Positions 19,707 through 28,247 of a DNA stretch of 64,000 bases are shown piece by piece. Each line of letters opens with the position of its first letter. Position 1 is the first letter of the stretch. The DNA comes from Marivivens donghaensis (GTDB lineage: Bacteria > Pseudomonadota > Alphaproteobacteria > Rhodobacterales > Rhodobacteraceae). A model generated the notes under the pieces. The model saw only the letters and a list, made by a program, of their open reading frames with translations. It ran no database searches and was not told the DNA's origin. The position numbers and the translations under genes were made by a program. The DNA is taken from assembly GCF_011806565.1 (NCBI RefSeq), contig NZ_JAATOP010000004.1:124001-188000 (forward strand), read 5' to 3'.

Positions 19707-20512
19707 CCCCAGCAGAGCCGGTGGTCGAACGCCTCTTTGACGGCAAACGCCTGCGGCTGACGCTCTTCTGCTATGGCCACCGCAAACTGCTGGTGAGCTT
19801 CGACAACCGCATGGCCAGCCGCAAAGGCTTTGCCGAGGTCGCCCCGCTCAAAGCTTTCGCCCGCTCCGGTTTCGACCAGCTGGCCCTGCGCGTGTCGAAG
19901 AACGACTGGTTCATCAACGATGAAACCGAGGCCGTCGAGGCCATCATGTCCCAGCTTGCGGGTGAGTACGACGAGGTCATCACCTTCGGGTTTTCCATGG
20001 GCGGATACGGCGCGTTTCGCTTTGCCAAACCGCTGGGCGCGAGCCGAATCCTCGCTGTCTCTCCGCAGTGGTCGATCCACCCCGAGGACGTCCCGAACGA
20101 CCCGCGCTACCGCAAGGACGCCCATCACTTCGACCGCACGCTCGGAGCCATCCCGCCCACAGGTGCGCAGGGCATCATCATGGTCGATCCGTTCAACCGC
20201 CTCGACCTCTGGCACTCCGAGCGCCTGCTAGAAATGTTTCCCAATGTCCGCCGCGCCCGTGTCGGCTTTGCTGGCCACCCAGCCGGGAAGGTGCTCACGA
20301 AAACAGGGCGTTACCCGCTGCTCCTCAGGGCGATCACTGCGCCAACGCCCGACCGCGATCTGATCTGCCACGCCCACCGCGAGGCCCGCAGGGACTCCCC
20401 CGACTACTTCCGCAACCTCGCCAGATACGCCGATACCCGCAGGCCCGAGGTCGCATCCAAGGCCCGCCGCCTCGCGCGGCGCACCGAACGTCAGGCCGCC
20501 GAAGACCAATAA
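19703..20512 (+). CDS. Alpha/beta hydrolase-like protein
   Basis: A 269-residue protein with a hydrolase elbow G-F-S-M-G-G (S98) after a beta-strand T-F. The C-terminal ~70 residues are arginine-rich and helical. It starts with GTG overlapping the meaB stop by four bases, so it is co-translated. Proteins of this type in roseobacters are annotated only as hypothetical hydrolases; no substrate can be proposed, and the acid/base residues are not clear beyond the serine. Confidence 0.72.
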   Translation: MTPAEPVVERLFDGKRLRLTLFCYGHRKLLVSFDNRMASRKGFAEVAPLKAFARSGFDQLALRVSKNDWFINDETEAVEAIMSQLAGEYDEVITFGFSMGGYGAFRFAKPLGASRILAVSPQWSIHPEDVPNDPRYRKDAHHFDRTLGAIPPTGAQGIIMVDPFNRLDLWHSERLLEMFPNVRRARVGFAGHPAGKVLTKTGRYPLLLRAITAPTPDRDLICHAHREARRDSPDYFRNLARYADTRRPEVASKARRLARRTERQAAEDQ

Positions 20513-20585
20513 ATGTTGACCGCTGGGGGGAAACTGCCTAAAGGCTCCACCTCATGACGGAACCTGCAATGACAGGGGCCGCATC

Positions 20586-20623
20586 GGGCTATGCCCGCAA
20601 CCCAAGCCGGCCCTGGTGGCCGG
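20586..20623 (+). promoter_or_regulatory. Structured leader of rpmB (two hairpins)
   Basis: Two short hairpins, GGGC-TAT-GCCC (20586-20596) and CCGGCC-CTGGT-GGCCGG (20607-20623), precede the rpmB ribosome site. There is no T-run. Ribosomal-protein leaders can be autoregulatory, but no known motif is recognised here. Confidence 0.3.
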
Positions 20624-20644
20624 GACAACAAAATAGGTGATACT

Positions 20645-20926
20645 ATGTCGCGCAAATGCGAACTGACCGGTAAAGGCCCCATGTCGGGCAACAATGTCAG
20701 CCACGCCAAAAACAAGACCCGTCGTCGCTTCCTGCCGAACCTTCAGGACGTTACGCTCGGTTCGGACGCTCTTGGCCGTACCTTCCGCCTGCGTATTTCT
20801 TCGGCTGCCCTGCGCACCGTTGACCACCGTGGCGGTCTGGACGGTTTCCTTCTGAAAGCCAAAGACGCCGATCTCTCGGCTCAGGCTCTGAAGATCAAGA
20901 AAGAAGTCGTCAAGGCAACTGCCTAA
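20645..20926 (+). CDS. rpmB: 50S ribosomal protein bL28
   Basis: A 93-residue basic ribosomal protein. It begins [10 protein letters not shown] and has the conserved [13 protein letters not shown] core. No zinc CxxC pair is complete (single C5). It sits alone, not with rpmG, and is followed by a strong terminator. The C-terminal K-rich extension past residue 75 is normal in alphaproteobacteria. Confidence 0.97.
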   Translation: MSRKCELTGKGPMSGNNVSHAKNKTRRRFLPNLQDVTLGSDALGRTFRLRISSAALRTVDHRGGLDGFLLKAKDADLSAQALKIKKEVVKATA

Positions 20927-20952
20927 TCGTCTTTTGACTGACTGACTTTATT

Positions 20953-20978
20953 GCCCGGCCATCTTGGCCGGGCTTTTT
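20953..20978 (+). terminator. Rho-independent terminator of rpmB
   Basis: A perfect 9-bp stem GCCCGGCCA / TGGCCGGGC with loop TCT, followed by TTTTT. Confidence 0.93.
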
Positions 20979-21043
20979 CGTTTCTTGGCCCTGCGACCAA
21001 CAGGCGCTTCACCCTGCCGCGAGGGGCTGCTAAAGATCGCGCC

Positions 21044-21391
21044 ATGCTGATGCTCCGCCGATATCTGGCTATCGCCCTCGTTCTGCTGGTCGCCCTGACC
21101 TCGCAGCAGATGGCGATGCTCCGCGGAGAGCCAAAGGCCGTCGCCGCCGCCGTCTACTGTCTGGACGATGTCGCCACGCACACGCTGGTGGACAAGGACG
21201 GAAACCCCGTCGGCCCCTCGCACCTGTGCCCCGATTGCGCGCTGTCGCTGTTCGTCGATGCGGGCACCGCCGTTCAGATGGCCGTCCGGATCGAGGGCCG
21301 CGCCCTTTCTCTGACGTTTGCCGAAAACGCGCTGCCCGTCAGCGCCGCCAGCCCCACCGCGAATGCCCGAGGTCCGCCGCTGTTCGTCTGA
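21044..21391 (+). CDS. Small membrane-anchored protein with CPxC motif, DUF2946-like
   Basis: A 115-residue protein. A hydrophobic N-terminal helix (about 5-20, Y-L-A-I-A-L-V-L-L-V-A-L) acts as signal or anchor; the rest is periplasmic with an L-C-P-D-C motif and a cysteine at Y-C-L. The layout and its position ahead of a copper chaperone resemble the short DUF2946-type proteins often found near copper genes. I chose the ATG at 21044 because the longer frame starts inside the rpmB terminator. Confidence 0.6.
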   Translation: MLMLRRYLAIALVLLVALTSQQMAMLRGEPKAVAAAVYCLDDVATHTLVDKDGNPVGPSHLCPDCALSLFVDAGTAVQMAVRIEGRALSLTFAENALPVSAASPTANARGPPLFV

Positions 21392-21433
21392 TTTCCCATC
21401 CATAGAAACAGACAAACCCAAAGGACTTTACAG

Positions 21434-21940
21434 ATGAAAACCATCCTTTCGCTCGCCGCTGCCGCAACCCTTTTCGCATCGGCCGCTGCCGCTGACATCG
21501 AAGTGCACCACGCTTACGCGATCCAGTCGAGCCCGGTTGCCCCCGCTGGCGCGGCCTTCATGGTCATCATGAACACCGGCGATGCCGACGACCAACTGAT
21601 CGCGGCGTCCTCTGACGTATCGGCCCGCACCGAACTGCACACGCACATCATGGAAGACGGCGTCGCCAAGATGCGCGAAGTCGAAGGCGGCTTCACCATT
21701 CCTGCGCAGGGCCACCACGAGCTCGCGCGCGGCGCCGATCACGTCATGTTCCTCGGCATCAATGAACCGTTCGAGGACGGCGACATCCTCCACGTCACGC
21801 TGACCTTCCGCGATGCGGGCGACGTCGAGGTCGAAATCCCCGTGGACCTCGGCCAGCTCTCCAACATGAACGCCATGAGCCATGACGAGATGATGGAAAG
21901 CGAAGAGCACAAGATGGAACACGGCTCCGACAGCCATTAA
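21434..21940 (+). CDS. Periplasmic copper chaperone PCu(A)C
   Basis: A 168-residue protein with a Sec signal (1-20, cut after A-A-A-A). It has the PCu(A)C copper motif: the H-T-H-I-M segment, an M eleven residues on, and H-V-M about 20 further. These proteins hand Cu(I) to the CuA site or CuB assembly of cytochrome c oxidase. A His/Met-rich tail (M-S-H-D-E-M-M then H-K-M-E-H) is extra copper-binding sequence seen in some family members. It starts 42 bases after the CPxC protein. Confidence 0.9.
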   Translation: MKTILSLAAAATLFASAAAADIEVHHAYAIQSSPVAPAGAAFMVIMNTGDADDQLIAASSDVSARTELHTHIMEDGVAKMREVEGGFTIPAQGHHELARGADHVMFLGINEPFEDGDILHVTLTFRDAGDVEVEIPVDLGQLSNMNAMSHDEMMESEEHKMEHGSDSH

Positions 21941-21950
21941 CCATCACGAG

Positions 21951-21973
21951 CGGCGGGGGAGACCCCGCCGTTT
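21951..21973 (+). terminator. Probable terminator after the copper genes
   Basis: An 8-bp perfect stem CGGCGGGG / CCCCGCCG with loop GAGA followed by a short T-run (TTTCC). Confidence 0.65.
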
Positions 21974-22012
21974 CCGTTTGCGCCCCGCGCCGCCGCGATT
22001 ATGGTGCGGCAC

Positions 22013-22432
22013 ATGACCCAGCCTTCCGTTCTTTTCGTCTGTCTCGGCAACATCTGCCGCAGCCCCGCCGCCGAAGCCGTCGTCCGTTCGCTCGCGCCCC
22101 ACTGGACGCTCGATAGTGCAGGGACGGGCCGCTGGCATATCGGAGAGCCGCCCTACACCCCCATGCAGGACGCCGCCCGCAAGCGCGGTATCGACATGAG
22201 CGACCTACGCGCCCGCCAGTTCACCCGCGCGGACTTTGGCAGGTTCGATCTGATCCTGTGCATGGACAGTGATAACCTCGAAACCGTGCTCGACATGCAG
22301 CCGAAAGGCGACACCACAGAGGTGCGCCTTTTCGCGGATGGTCCCGTGCCGGACCCTTATTATTCGCGTGATTTCGAAGGCTGCCTGAACATCATCCAGC
22401 AAGCAGCCGAAACGCTCGTTAGCGGCAGATAG
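22013..22432 (+). CDS. Low-molecular-weight protein-tyrosine phosphatase
   Basis: A 139-residue LMW-PTP. The catalytic loop C-L-G-N-I-C-R-S is at 10-17 (C10 nucleophile, R16) and the acid D is in D-P-Y-Y near the C-terminus. Such enzymes act on tyrosine phosphate, or on arsenate in the ArsC-like branch; the D-P-Y-Y motif favours phosphatase. An alternative ATG at 22001 adds four residues; neither has a clear ribosome site. Its end overlaps the convergent lipoprotein gene by 14 bases. Confidence 0.88.
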   Translation: MTQPSVLFVCLGNICRSPAAEAVVRSLAPHWTLDSAGTGRWHIGEPPYTPMQDAARKRGIDMSDLRARQFTRADFGRFDLILCMDSDNLETVLDMQPKGDTTEVRLFADGPVPDPYYSRDFEGCLNIIQQAAETLVSGR

Positions 22433-22727
22433 CCTCGGCGGTCGCAACGAAAGCCTTATAGCGCAGCCAGAACGCCTCGTGGCCCGAGTTGTCCGACTGG
22501 CGCATGTCCTGCGCTTTCTGCGGATCGACAAAGAACTCTGCCGCGCGCGCCTGATCCGACCCGCGCAGGGTCACGTTGGCGGCGCGCTGGACGCAGGAAC
22601 ACAGCTCGGGATTTGCTTGTGATCGGCCCGCGCTCATACATGCCTTGCCGACGTCACCACTCACACGGCTTCCGCCACATGATGTCAGAGTCAGTACAGC
22701 CAAAGCTGCAAAAATGAAGCGCGTCAT
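22419..22727 (-). CDS. Small lipoprotein of unknown function
   Basis: A 102-residue protein with lipobox L-T-S-C (C17). The mature part has three further cysteines (C30 and C43-x-C45, plus C101), so disulphides are likely in the periplasm. No family is recognised. It overlaps the phosphatase gene tail to tail. Confidence 0.7.
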   Translation of the reverse strand: MTRFIFAALAVLTLTSCGGSRVSGDVGKACMSAGRSQANPELCSCVQRAANVTLRGSDQARAAEFFVDPQKAQDMRQSDNSGHEAFWLRYKAFVATAEAICR

Positions 22728-22861
22728 GGATCGTCCTGCTGATGTCGTGACCTGCGCCCGCGTTATCCGGTGTCATCAGGTCTAATGCCTTACTTAACAC
22801 TGCCAGAACGTGTGGCCACTGTCTACGTGCGCAAAAGGATGCCTCACATCCGCGCGAGCGC

Positions 22862-23470
22862 TCAGCGATCCTGCATTCCTTTGCCAGCGCGGATCTTGTC
22901 TTCGTACTTGTCTATTCTATTTGTGCGGGTCTGGGATTGCTTGGCCCCTACGAAAAAGATCAGATATCCGCGCCTCCGGCCCGGCGTAAGTGCTTCGAAC
23001 GCTTCGGCAAAATCGGGATCGGCTTCCATTTTCGCGATCAGTTCCTCGGGATAGTCGACCTCGCGATTCTGTTGGAAGTCCACCTTCTTCCCGTCGCGGT
23101 GCAGCCCGAAAACCTCCTGAATCGTCGCGCGGATCAGCGCGTCGTTTTCATGGATCGCCTCTAAGCTTGTGAAGCGCAGGAAACGACCGGCGCGCGAGTG
23201 CTCGCCCGGAACGATCAACACACCCTCGGGATCGGACAGCAGCGCACCGCGAAACAGGTTCAGCGTGGCCCCGTCCTTGAAGCTGCTCACCACAATCATA
23301 TTGGTCGCATCAGGGTCCCACGTAAAACACGGCTGCGACCACTTCAGCGCCTGCGACACAGGCTCGCCCTCGGCCTCTTCCTGAACGATCCTGTAGAGCG
23401 CCAGCATCTCTTCGCGCCACGTGTTCGCTTTCTCGAAATACTCTGCAATGCTCTTGATGGACCTGTCCAT
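22862..23470 (-). CDS. YdeI/OmpD-associated family protein (DUF1801-like)
   Basis: A 202-residue cytoplasmic protein. The N-terminal ~120 residues match the DUF1801 fold (L-K-W-S-Q-P-C-F-T-W ... N-L-F-R-G-A-L-L), and the C-terminus has A-F-E-A-L-T-P-G-R-R-R-G-Y-L, the hallmark of the YdeI family; function is unproven (peptide-stress sensitivity in some bacteria). The start at 23470 is chosen because homologous sequence begins M-D-R-S-I; a longer frame is open to 23578. Confidence 0.8.
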   Translation of the reverse strand: MDRSIKSIAEYFEKANTWREEMLALYRIVQEEAEGEPVSQALKWSQPCFTWDPDATNMIVVSSFKDGATLNLFRGALLSDPEGVLIVPGEHSRAGRFLRFTSLEAIHENDALIRATIQEVFGLHRDGKKVDFQQNREVDYPEELIAKMEADPDFAEAFEALTPGRRRGYLIFFVGAKQSQTRTNRIDKYEDKIRAGKGMQDR

Positions 23471-23614
23471 GTGGCGCGCCCCCCTGTCTTTGGCCGTACA
23501 ATGATCGCCAATCAGGGCCAAGGCAACAGAACGCTGTGCGGTTCTGCGGATTGACAGAATCCGGCCTTTGTCTACCACTGGTTGTCGCGCCCGTGAGCTG
23601 GAGGGGGCGGAGCT

Positions 23615-24766
23615 ATGACGATGACCGCCCCGATGATGGACGAAAGCGCCGTCCGCCGCCGTATGCTGATGGTGTTTGCCGTGCAGGGCATTATGGCCGC
23701 TGCGCTCAACATGCGTATCCCCGATATCCAGCTTGCGCTCGGCCTGTCGGAATCGCAGCTCGGCTACATCCTCGCCTGCGGCACCGTCGGCGCGGTGATC
23801 GTCTTTGTGCTGTCGACCTCGCTTGTGGACCGTTTCGGCACCCGCCGCCTGATTATCGGCACCAACCTCATCATGCTGGGCGCGATCATGGCTGCGGCCT
23901 CAGCGACCTCGGGCGCGGTGCTGGCCGCATCGCTGCTGGTCTTCGGCGCGATGATGTCGCTGTCCAACATCGGTATCAACGTCGAGGCCGACAGGGTCGA
24001 GGCTGCCACCACGGGCCGCCTGATGAACCGCTGCCACGGGCTGTGGAGCGTTATGTTCTTCGCCTCCACCGCAGCCTCCGCTGCGATCCGTGCGCAGCAT
24101 ATCTCGCCCTTCATCCATTTCCTGATCTTCGGCGTGATCTACGCGGTCCTTACCGTCGTCCTCACCGGTCCCATGACCGAATGCCCGCCGCGAGAGGTCC
24201 AGTCCGGCCCCAAGCGCCGCTTTGTCCTGCCCACGCTCGCGGTCTTCGGCCTGCTGGCCTACGCGGTCGGCGGCGACCTTCTGGAAGGCGCGAGCCGTAC
24301 GTGGTCCACCATCTACATGCGCGATGAATTCGACATCTCTCGCGCGCTCGAAGGCGTCGCGGCCCCGACCGTCGTCCTCGCGATGGCGCTCGTGCGCCTG
24401 ACCGCCGACCGTCTGGTCGAACGGATGGGCGCGCCCGCGATGGGCCGCCTTGCCGCGATCACCGCTTTCGTGGGCCTGCTGATCGTCACCATCGCCCCGA
24501 ATGCCTACGTCGCGATCCTCGGTTTCGCGCTTGTCGGCATGGGCATCGCGCCCGTTTATCCGCTGACCATTTCCGCTGCCGCGCGCCTTGGCGACCGCCC
24601 CGCAGCCGATAACGTGGCCGCGGTTGCGCTGGTGTTCCAAGGGGTCATGCTCTTCGCGCCGCCCGTCATCGGTTTCGTCGCCGAAGGCTTCGGTATCCGC
24701 ACCGCTTTCGGGCTCTTCCTGCCGCTTCTGCTGCTCAGCATCCTCATGGCCCGCCGCCTGAAGTAA
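23615..24766 (+). CDS. Major facilitator superfamily transporter (FucP/YbjJ-like)
   Basis: A 383-residue MFS carrier with about twelve hydrophobic helices and the D-R-F-G-T-R-R loop between helices 2 and 3. The compact size and the Q-L-G-Y-I-L-A-C-G-T-V-G-A helix are like YbjJ-type putative sugar/drug carriers. Substrate unknown. Start is preceded by GGAGGGGG (23600-23607). Ends before lepA, separated by 113 bases. Confidence 0.83.
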   Translation: MTMTAPMMDESAVRRRMLMVFAVQGIMAAALNMRIPDIQLALGLSESQLGYILACGTVGAVIVFVLSTSLVDRFGTRRLIIGTNLIMLGAIMAAASATSGAVLAASLLVFGAMMSLSNIGINVEADRVEAATTGRLMNRCHGLWSVMFFASTAASAAIRAQHISPFIHFLIFGVIYAVLTVVLTGPMTECPPREVQSGPKRRFVLPTLAVFGLLAYAVGGDLLEGASRTWSTIYMRDEFDISRALEGVAAPTVVLAMALVRLTADRLVERMGAPAMGRLAAITAFVGLLIVTIAPNAYVAILGFALVGMGIAPVYPLTISAAARLGDRPAADNVAAVALVFQGVMLFAPPVIGFVAEGFGIRTAFGLFLPLLLLSILMARRLK

Positions 24767-24879
24767 GGGCAGGGGAATACCGCGCGTCACAGCGCCCGTA
24801 TTCCGCGTTCACCCCTTGCAAAAAGTGGCGTTCGGCCTCATAGGAGGCCGTTAATTCACCCCCTATAGGGCCGACTACG

Positions 24880-26679
24880 ATGACCGAGCTGAAGAACATC
24901 CGCAACTTCTCGATCGTTGCGCACATCGACCATGGTAAATCCACTCTGGCAGACCGTCTGATCCAGATGACGGGCACCGTGGCCGAACGCGACATGAAGG
25001 CACAGATGCTCGATGCGATGGACATCGAACGCGAACGCGGCATCACCATCAAGGCGAACTCCGTCCGCATCGAATATCCGGCCAAGGACGGTGAAACCTA
25101 CATCCTCAACCTGATCGACACGCCCGGTCACGTCGACTTTGCCTACGAAGTCTCCCGCTCCATGCAGGCGGTCGAAGGCTCGCTGCTGGTCGTCGATGCC
25201 TCGCAGGGTGTCGAAGCGCAGACCCTCGCGAACGTCTATCAGGCGATCGACGCAGGCCACGAAATCGTGCCCGTCCTGAACAAGGTCGACCTCCCCGCCG
25301 CCGAGCCCGAGCGCGTGAAGGAAAACATCGAGGACGTCATCGGCATCGACGCGTCCGAAGCGATCCCGATCTCCGCCAAAACCGGCCTCGGCATCCCCGA
25401 AGTGCTCGAAGCCATCGTCCAGAAACTGCCCGCTCCCACCGGCGACCGCAACGCGCCGCTCAAGGCCATGCTGGTCGACTCGTGGTACGACCCGTACCTC
25501 GGCGTTGTCGTCATGATCCGCGTCATGGACGGCGTCATCAAAAAGGGCGACCGCATCAAGATGATGCAGACCGGCGCTGTCTACGGCGTCGATAAACTCG
25601 CCGTCCTCAAGCCCAAGATGGTCGACATCCCCGAGCTTGGCCCGGGCGAAATCGGCATCTGGACCGGCTCCATCAAGCAGGTCCGCGACACCCGCGTCGG
25701 CGACACCATCACCCACGAGAAAAAAGGCACCGACAAGCCGCTGCCGGGCTTCAAGCCTGCCCAGCCGGTCGTCTTCTGCGGCCTCTTCCCCGTGGACGCC
25801 AACGACTTCGAAGACCTGCGCGACGCCATCGAGAAGCTCGCCCTCAACGACGCCTCCTTCTCCTACGAGATGGAAACCTCGGCCGCTCTGGGCTTCGGCT
25901 TCCGCATGGGCTTCCTCGGTCTCCTCCACCTCGAAGTCGTCCGTGACCGCCTCGAACGCGAATACGACCTCGACCTGATCACCACCGCGCCGTCGGTTGT
26001 CTTCAAGATCCACCTGCGCGACGGCGAGGTCCGCGACCTGCACAACCCCGCCGACATGCCCGACCTCACACTGGTCGAACACATCGAAGAGCCGCGCATC
26101 AAGGCCACCATCATGGTGCCCGACGAATACCTCGGCGATGTGCTCAAGCTCTGTCAGGACCGCCGCGGTGTGCAGCTCAACCTCACCTACGCGGGCACCC
26201 GTGCTATGGTGGAATACGACCTCCCGCTGGCCGAGGTCGTGTTCGACTTCTACGACCGCCTCAAGTCGGTGACCAAGGGCTATGCCTCCTTCGACTACCA
26301 GATGCTCGAATACCGCGAGGACAACCTCGTGAAGATGTCGATCCTCGTCAACGAAGAGCCTGTGGACGCGCTGTCGATCATGGTCCACCGCGACCGCGCC
26401 GAAGCCCGTGGCCGCGTCATGTGCGAAAAGCTCAAAGACCTCATCCCCCGCCACATGTTCAAGATCCCCGTGCAGGCCGCCATCGGTGGCCGCGTCATCG
26501 CCCGCGAGACGATCGCCGCCATGCGCAAGGACGTGACCGCCAAGTGCTACGGCGGCGACGCCACCCGTAAGCGCAAACTGCTCGATAAGCAGAAGGCCGG
26601 TAAGAAGAAGATGCGCCAGTTCGGCAAGGTGGAGATCCCGCAGGAAGCCTTCATCAACGCGCTGAAGATGGATAACTAA
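24880..26679 (+). CDS. lepA: Elongation factor 4 (back-translocating GTPase)
   Basis: A 599-residue translational GTPase. G1 is A-H-I-D-H-G-K-S-T (14-22), G3 is D-T-P-G-H-V-D-F, G4 is N-K-V-D. The LepA-specific C-terminal domain replaces EF-G domain IV, ending with the lysine-rich [16 protein letters not shown]. LepA acts on stalled or assembling ribosomes. Length is exactly typical. A strong terminator follows. Confidence 0.97.
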   Translation: MTELKNIRNFSIVAHIDHGKSTLADRLIQMTGTVAERDMKAQMLDAMDIERERGITIKANSVRIEYPAKDGETYILNLIDTPGHVDFAYEVSRSMQAVEGSLLVVDASQGVEAQTLANVYQAIDAGHEIVPVLNKVDLPAAEPERVKENIEDVIGIDASEAIPISAKTGLGIPEVLEAIVQKLPAPTGDRNAPLKAMLVDSWYDPYLGVVVMIRVMDGVIKKGDRIKMMQTGAVYGVDKLAVLKPKMVDIPELGPGEIGIWTGSIKQVRDTRVGDTITHEKKGTDKPLPGFKPAQPVVFCGLFPVDANDFEDLRDAIEKLALNDASFSYEMETSAALGFGFRMGFLGLLHLEVVRDRLEREYDLDLITTAPSVVFKIHLRDGEVRDLHNPADMPDLTLVEHIEEPRIKATIMVPDEYLGDVLKLCQDRRGVQLNLTYAGTRAMVEYDLPLAEVVFDFYDRLKSVTKGYASFDYQMLEYREDNLVKMSILVNEEPVDALSIMVHRDRAEARGRVMCEKLKDLIPRHMFKIPVQAAIGGRVIARETIAAMRKDVTAKCYGGDATRKRKLLDKQKAGKKKMRQFGKVEIPQEAFINALKMDN

Positions 26680-26685
26680 ACAAAA

Positions 26686-26713
26686 AAAGCCCCGCCTAGA
26701 GCGGGGCTTTTCG
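26686..26713 (+). terminator. Terminator of lepA
   Basis: A perfect 10-bp stem AAAGCCCCGC / GCGGGGCTTT, loop CTAGA, T-rich right flank. The A-run on the left also lets it serve the short minus-strand gene beyond. Confidence 0.9.
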
Positions 26714-26868
26714 TTACTTTTCTTTCCGGACACCTTCGAAGGGCGTTTTGCTAGAGGTCTTCTGATCCATAAAACGTCCGGTTTTGGTGTCTCGCTTCAC
26801 CCAATTGCCCGAAGGTGTCTTGGTCTGTGAGCGGGATTTGACCGCACCTTTTCGCGCGTTGTCGCCAT
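26714..26868 (-). pseudogene. Small basic protein gene broken at its start
   Basis: The minus strand encodes G-D-N-A-R-K-G-A-V-K-S-R-S-Q-T-K then T-P-S-G-N-W-V-K-R-D and ends G-V-R-K-E-K-stop, a compact ~50-residue basic peptide recalling small conserved proteins of bacteria whose sequence runs K-G-A-V-K-x-R-S-Q, W-V-K-R-D-T, G-R-F-M-D, G-V-R-K-E-K. No start codon lies in this frame: the ATG at 26868 is one base out of frame, and an in-frame ATG at 26887 is followed four codons later by TAG. Inserting one G after the 26868 ATG would restore M-G-D-N-A-R-K-G. Recent inactivation or a sequencing error. Confidence 0.6.
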
Positions 26869-27166
26869 ATGGCTAATTGGTTGCCATGGGTGATCACCGG
26901 CTATGGTAAAGGGGCGAAACGTGCTTACAACACTCGGCGTTATAGCCGAGTAATACGCCCGATCTCACAATGTCAAAGATAGTAATTCGATAAAAGTGGA
27001 CCCAATAATTTGTCGCGGTCACACCTCTCATGTATGCTTCTCAGAAGCACCGAGAATCATTCTGTTGCAACAAATTGATATCGGGGCTGAGCGTAACACG
27101 CAAGACATCTGTAGGAAAATCTCCAACAAAACCGACAGGTGCTTGATATCAATAAGGATATTGCAA
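26869..27166. other. AT-rich stretch without a confident gene
   Basis: About 300 bases of markedly lower GC than the surroundings, beginning just past the broken small gene. I see no confident gene, RNA or terminator here; the composition suggests acquired sequence. Confidence 0.4.
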
Positions 27167-27295
27167 ATGCGATACTGTGAAGTTGAAGAGTTTGAGCTGT
27201 GGTGTAGCTCTCGTGGGTTCGAGAAGCCCGACATTTTGTGCGAGGTTGTAAACGAAGCCTATCTGGATGAACTGAAGGCTCGTTCTGGCTTCTAA
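27167..27295 (+). CDS. Possible 42-aa hypothetical peptide
   Basis: A short acidic reading frame beginning M-R-Y-C-E-V-E-E-F and ending L-K-A-R-S-G-F. The start has AAGGA eight bases upstream, which favours translation; there is no family evidence and base composition is unlike the core genes. A longer frame (from 26996) exists but lacks a ribosome site. Confidence 0.3.
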   Translation: MRYCEVEEFELWCSSRGFEKPDILCEVVNEAYLDELKARSGF

Positions 27296-27345
27296 AGCAG
27301 GGATCAAAGCTCAGGAAGTCCTGAACACTTCCTGAGTGTTTGAAC

Positions 27346-27669
27346 TCACTCCCCACTCAGCGCCTGTCTCACCCTGAACTCTCGTAAGACTCTCTCGGCC
27401 TCTTGGGTCAGTTCGTAGTGTTCGATGTGGAGTTTGGCGAAGCGCCAGTCCTGTAGGATGCGTTGCATTTCGCTTTCGTGCTGGTCCATCGGTTTGCCCA
27501 TCATCCGGTCGAGCGCGCGCATGTGGTGGGCGGGGACGACGCCTGCGGCGGGGCGGCCGTGTTTGAGCAGCCAGATGTGGGCGTTGTTCTCTATGACCCA
27601 GTTCACATTTTTTGACGCGTGGATGCGAAAATCTGTCAGCGAAAGCTTGCGTAACGGTGCCACGCCCAT
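27346..27669 (-). CDS. Phd/YefM antitoxin-like protein without a toxin partner
   Basis: A 107-residue protein. After a short basic N-terminus comes R-I-H-A-S-K-N-V-N-W-V-I-E-N then H-I-W-L-L-K-H-G-R-P-A-A-G-V-V-P, which has the shape of the Phd/YefM DNA-binding fold (helix, then the G-R-P-x-A-V strand turn). The C-terminal half is helical, as in the toxin-neutralising tail, but no toxin gene is adjacent. The ATG at 27669 is six bases past an AAGGAG site; an upstream ATG abuts that site. Palindromes in the upstream 130 bases suggest autoregulation. Family call is tentative. Confidence 0.5.
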   Translation of the reverse strand: MGVAPLRKLSLTDFRIHASKNVNWVIENNAHIWLLKHGRPAAGVVPAHHMRALDRMMGKPMDQHESEMQRILQDWRFAKLHIEHYELTQEAERVLREFRVRQALSGE

Positions 27670-27694
27670 GGGCATCTCCTTTTGCGGCCTGTGA

Positions 27695-27802
27695 TCGCAC
27701 CTTTTTCGGGGGCGATTAGGGTGCGAAGTGTCGGATTCAGGTGCAATCGCCCGATTCACAATCCTTCCAACCGCACCCTTTTCGCCCCCCGATAGGGTGC
27801 GG
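27695..27802. promoter_or_regulatory. Cluster of palindromes upstream of the Phd-like gene
   Basis: Three inverted repeats at a ~38-bp pitch: TCGCACC...GGTGCGA (27695-27701 with 27720-27726), AATCGCCCGATT (27745-27756) and CCGCACCC...GGGTGCGG (27771-27778 with 27795-27802). The first and third are near copies, each holding a TTTTCG followed by a G- or C-run. They sit 26 to 133 bases ahead of the start codon, as expected for multi-dimer repressor binding. Confidence 0.55.
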
Positions 27803-27926
27803 ACTCAACGTATCGCACCCCCGCGAAAACGTGGTTAAGGCACCGTGCGCAGGGCTGGTTGACATGGCTCAAGGCGGGGGATGTTAATTTATGAGAATAT
27901 CGGGATGTAACAGGAAAGTGCCCCAA

Positions 27927-28109
27927 ATGCTCCGTCTCGCATCCGTTTTGTACTCCCTGATCTCCACCACGCTCGCCGGCACCTTCGTCGTGGCGGCACT
28001 TGTGATGGGGCAGGACGCCCTGCAACCCATTGTAATCGCAGCAGCTTTGGGCTTCGTCGCAGCACTGCCGGTCACGTGGCTCGTCGCCAAAGCGATGTAC
28101 GCGCGCTAA
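27927..28109 (+). CDS. Small two-helix membrane protein (cassette copy 1)
   Basis: A 60-residue protein made of two hydrophobic helices (about 3-23 and 30-52) with a short basic C-terminus (V-A-K-A-M-Y-A-R). Ribosome site AGGAA ten bases upstream supports this start over an ATG at 27891. The second helix L-P-V-T-W-L-V-A-K-A matches I-P-V-S-W-A-V-T-R-A of the protein at 28923, so the two are paralogues. A 26-residue membrane peptide follows. Role unknown. Confidence 0.6.
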   Translation: MLRLASVLYSLISTTLAGTFVVAALVMGQDALQPIVIAAALGFVAALPVTWLVAKAMYAR

Positions 28110-28166
28110 CCCGCGACGGAAACCCCGCGCACGCCCGTATCACTCCCAAGCCAAAGGAGTTAACAG

Positions 28167-28247
28167 ATGACCTACGTTTCAGCCACCTACTTGATTTTCC
28201 TAGGATTCCTCACCACCACCGCCCTCATTTCGGGCGTCGGTATCTAA
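28167..28247 (+). CDS. 26-aa hydrophobic membrane peptide (cassette copy 1)
   Basis: A tiny frame, M-T-Y-V-S-A-T-Y-L-I-F then a short T-T-T-A-L-I-S-G-V-G-I end, with a good AAAGGAG site 5-11 bases ahead. It is one membrane-spanning segment. Same length and arrangement (downstream of a two-helix protein) as the peptide at 29146. Confidence 0.5.
   Translation: MTYVSATYLIFLGFLTTTALISGVGI

Noticed and set aside
24856-26733. 625-codon minus-strand frame opposite lepA
   Set aside because: Anti-sense shadow with no family features; lepA is complete and typical.
27695-27802. CRISPR-like repeats upstream of the Phd-like gene
   Set aside because: Only three inverted elements with unequal sequence and no spacers or cas genes; better explained as operators.
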